Source: Reddybacter sp041277045
GTDB taxonomy: Bacteria; Pseudomonadota; Gammaproteobacteria; Pseudomonadales; Porticoccaceae
Assembly (NCBI GenBank): GCA_041277045.1
Contig: JBGFSY010000001.1
Location: 1,496,991 to 1,560,990, forward strand
Length of the DNA stretch: 64,000 nt
Direction of reading: 5' to 3'
The notes under the pieces: generated by a model
What the model saw: the letters and a program-made list of their open reading frames with translations, nothing else
Told to the model about the DNA's origin: nothing
Database searches by the model: none
Program-made: the position numbers and the translations under genes
In this document: positions 62,912-64,000 of the stretch, one piece after another
Position numbering within the stretch: the first letter of the stretch is position 1
How the letters are laid out: each line of letters opens with the position of its first letter

Positions 62912-62937
62912 GGTCGGCGTGCAGCGGTTTGTTACAT
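62912..62937 (-). repeat. possible attC left half (R''-L'' like) at the end of the accessory gene
   Basis: On the minus strand ATGTAAC (62937-62931) is followed by a five-base spacer and GCTGCACGCCGACC (62925-62912). The gene's TAA stop lies inside the box. This arrangement resembles the start of an integron attC site, but the matching right half (complement of the second block plus GTTACAT) is not seen downstream. Confidence 0.4.
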
Positions 62938-63837
62938 GTTTTTCCTAATAAAATCAACATACTCGCTTCTTTGATCTGAGTCTGATATCACTTTAGAAAC
63001 CTGAAGTAGGTTTTCTTTTTGTAAAAGCCTCTTTCCGCTCTCAACAATACTAAAAACGTTATCAATTTTCCTTTCTATCTCTGAACACCAAGAAGACCAA
63101 CGCTTTAGTTCATTAAATTCACCGTTATCGACATCTATTCCGCTTAAAGCTTTAAATCCTTGTTCAAGATCAATTATTATAAGGCTTCGCAAGTCGTTTT
63201 CTTTATATAGAAATGAGAACCCATCTAATTCTCCAACTTTTTCCTCTAAGTAGTATGGCCGTGGTAATTTTTTACCTTGAATAGCTTCAAGATCATCAAT
63301 CTCTTTGCCGCTAGCCTCTATTTCCTTATTCAAATTTGGGTTTCTGCTACGAATCATTCTAGAAAAAATTGATAACGCAGATTCAGGGCAACCAGATGTT
63401 CGCCTTGTAAGCCACCCTGCTTTCTTGTTTAAATCATCAGCGCCCTGAGAGCCAGCTCTTATTTCAGCTATTTTCTCTTTATGTAAATCTAAGACTATTA
63501 GAGTGCTACCAATATTTTCCCGATAGGTGTGAAGGGCAATATCCTTTTCAAAAGCTTTTGATAGTTGATCAAATTCAATATCAAAATGATTCTTCCCGCA
63601 ATTATGCCCAATATTTGTAACTGGTCCCGATTTGGTACTTACAATGTAGCCTTTCCCATGGGGCTTGTGGCAATTTGATAAACCACATTTTATATAGTCC
63701 TTGAAAATATACCTGCCAATAATTTCATTAAGTTCGTGCTCTTTTGGATTCAAATTCGTGGTAAATCCGGGTAGGGTCTCTACATCCTCCCAATTCTCGA
63801 TTTTAACGAAGCCTCTTTCACTATTTAGAGTGATCAT
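62932..63837 (-). CDS. unknown 301-aa accessory protein, cassette-like
   Basis: A 301-aa Lys/Glu/Asn/Ile-rich protein with clearly lower GC than the rest of the window, indicating recent transfer. Residues about 53-80 contain a Cys/His cluster (CGLSNCHKPHGKG, then IGHNCGKNHF) that could bind zinc; the C-terminal half is helical (ELKRWSSWCSEIERKIDNVFSIVESGKRLLQKENLLQVSK). No signal peptide or membrane helix. I do not recognise the family. Features of a gene cassette: short 5' leader after GTTACAT (63862-63856), GAGAG before the ATG, and a stop codon within ATGTAAC. A phage-defence or mobile-element role is possible but unproven. Confidence 0.7.
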   Translation of the reverse strand: MITLNSERGFVKIENWEDVETLPGFTTNLNPKEHELNEIIGRYIFKDYIKCGLSNCHKPHGKGYIVSTKSGPVTNIGHNCGKNHFDIEFDQLSKAFEKDIALHTYRENIGSTLIVLDLHKEKIAEIRAGSQGADDLNKKAGWLTRRTSGCPESALSIFSRMIRSRNPNLNKEIEASGKEIDDLEAIQGKKLPRPYYLEEKVGELDGFSFLYKENDLRSLIIIDLEQGFKALSGIDVDNGEFNELKRWSSWCSEIERKIDNVFSIVESGKRLLQKENLLQVSKVISDSDQRSEYVDFIRKNM

Positions 63838-63855
63838 GCGTAACTCTCAATTGAC

Positions 63856-63862
63856 ATGTAAC
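63856..63862 (-). repeat. GTTACAT box before the accessory gene
   Basis: On the minus strand GCTTGCGGCGTTACATGTC precedes the gene by about 20 bp. GTTACAT is the exact reverse complement of the ATGTAAC box at the other end of the gene and sits where an attC R' core site (GTTRRRY-like) would be expected. Confidence 0.4.
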
Positions 63863-63879
63863 GCCGCAAGCAAAGGCGC

Positions 63880-64000
63880 TGATCTTGTACCACTTTCGCG
63901 GACACTTTTTATGCGCACAGCTTTTCATAATTGATGGGCGATTGATACCCCAAACTAGAATGCAGACGCTCTCTGTTGTAAAAATCAATGTACTCAATAA
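63880..64000 (-). mobile_element. 3' end of an IS3-family insertion sequence
   Basis: Contains the last 29 codons of an orfB-type transposase on the minus strand, followed by a probable terminal repeat: TGATCTTGTACCACTTTCGC on the plus strand begins at about 63880 with the TG end expected for this family. The element continues beyond the window. Its inner edge lies about 20 bp from the cassette-like box. Confidence 0.7.
63909..63998 (-). CDS. IS3-family transposase OrfB, C-terminal fragment
   Basis: Partial gene cut by the window edge. The 29 visible residues contain YIDFYNRERLHSSLGYQSP, the near-universal end of IS3-family DDE transposases (after the catalytic Glu), followed by INYEKLCA and a TAA at 63909-63911. 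The catalytic D-D-E residues lie outside the window. Too short to be found by length-based gene calling. Confidence 0.88.
   Translation of the reverse strand: MEYIDFYNRERLHSSLGYQSPINYEKLCA

Noticed and set aside
1..64000. CRISPR array, prophage or toxin-antitoxin locus
   Set aside because: No regularly spaced direct repeats, phage structural genes or recognisable toxin-antitoxin pairs were seen by eye.

Overview
The window looks like chromosomal DNA of a free-living, probably marine gammaproteobacterium of moderate GC content, with a pseudomonad or cellvibrionalean gene order. Three conserved blocks support this: alaS-lysC-csrA-tRNA-Ser; recN/grpE-dnaK-dnaJ-dapB...carA-carB-greA; and nnr-tsaE-amidase-mutL-miaA-hfq-hflX-hflK-hflC-DUF2065-hisZ-purA. 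The taxonomic placement is inferred from gene order and protein similarity; no rRNA is present.

Layout. 0-6 kb: an MBL-fold hydrolase, then an exported alpha/beta-hydrolase translationally coupled to MlaA, a DUF4126 membrane protein, RecX, an M23 peptidase, a Trm112-like protein and a HIT protein. 6-11 kb: alaS, lysC, csrA and tRNA-Ser(GCT) with a terminator. 11-18 kb: recN opposite the chaperone operon grpE-dnaK-dnaJ, which has a clear sigma-32-type promoter, then dapB and a frameshifted membrane-protein remnant. 18-27 kb: an MFS transporter, the carA leader (terminator-like hairpin and two two-codon ORFs), carA (TTG start), carB, greA, and a carboxymuconolactone-decarboxylase-like protein next to a crotonase-fold protein that lacks both usual glutamates. 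27-42 kb: rpsT, queG, and a long co-oriented run for metabolite repair, tRNA modification, cell-wall hydrolysis, mismatch repair, Hfq and HflXKC, ending in hisZ and purA.

42-60 kb is a catabolic region. It holds a thiolase-fold protein without the usual nucleophilic Cys, paired with a DUF35 zinc-ribbon protein; an isopropylmalate/isocitrate-dehydrogenase-family enzyme; a broken DUF385-type gene; a limonene-epoxide-hydrolase-type protein with its catalytic residues; a branched-chain 2-oxoacid dehydrogenase operon with a divergent Lrp/AsnC regulator; and a minus-strand series of LLM flavin monooxygenase, SDR, acyl-CoA ligase, YhdH/AcuI-type reductase, flavin reductase and GST. moeB-moeA, a family III CoA-transferase and selO follow. 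Together these suggest breakdown of a cyclic or branched substrate to CoA thioesters, but the substrate cannot be read from the sequence.

60-64 kb: selO, a structured intergenic region, a YeeN-type YebC protein and a small unknown gene. Then comes an abrupt low-GC accessory end: an unknown 301-aa gene bounded by inverted ATGTAAC/GTTACAT boxes, laid out like an integron gene cassette, next to the 3' end of an IS3-family transposase cut by the window edge. No CRISPR array or complete prophage is visible.
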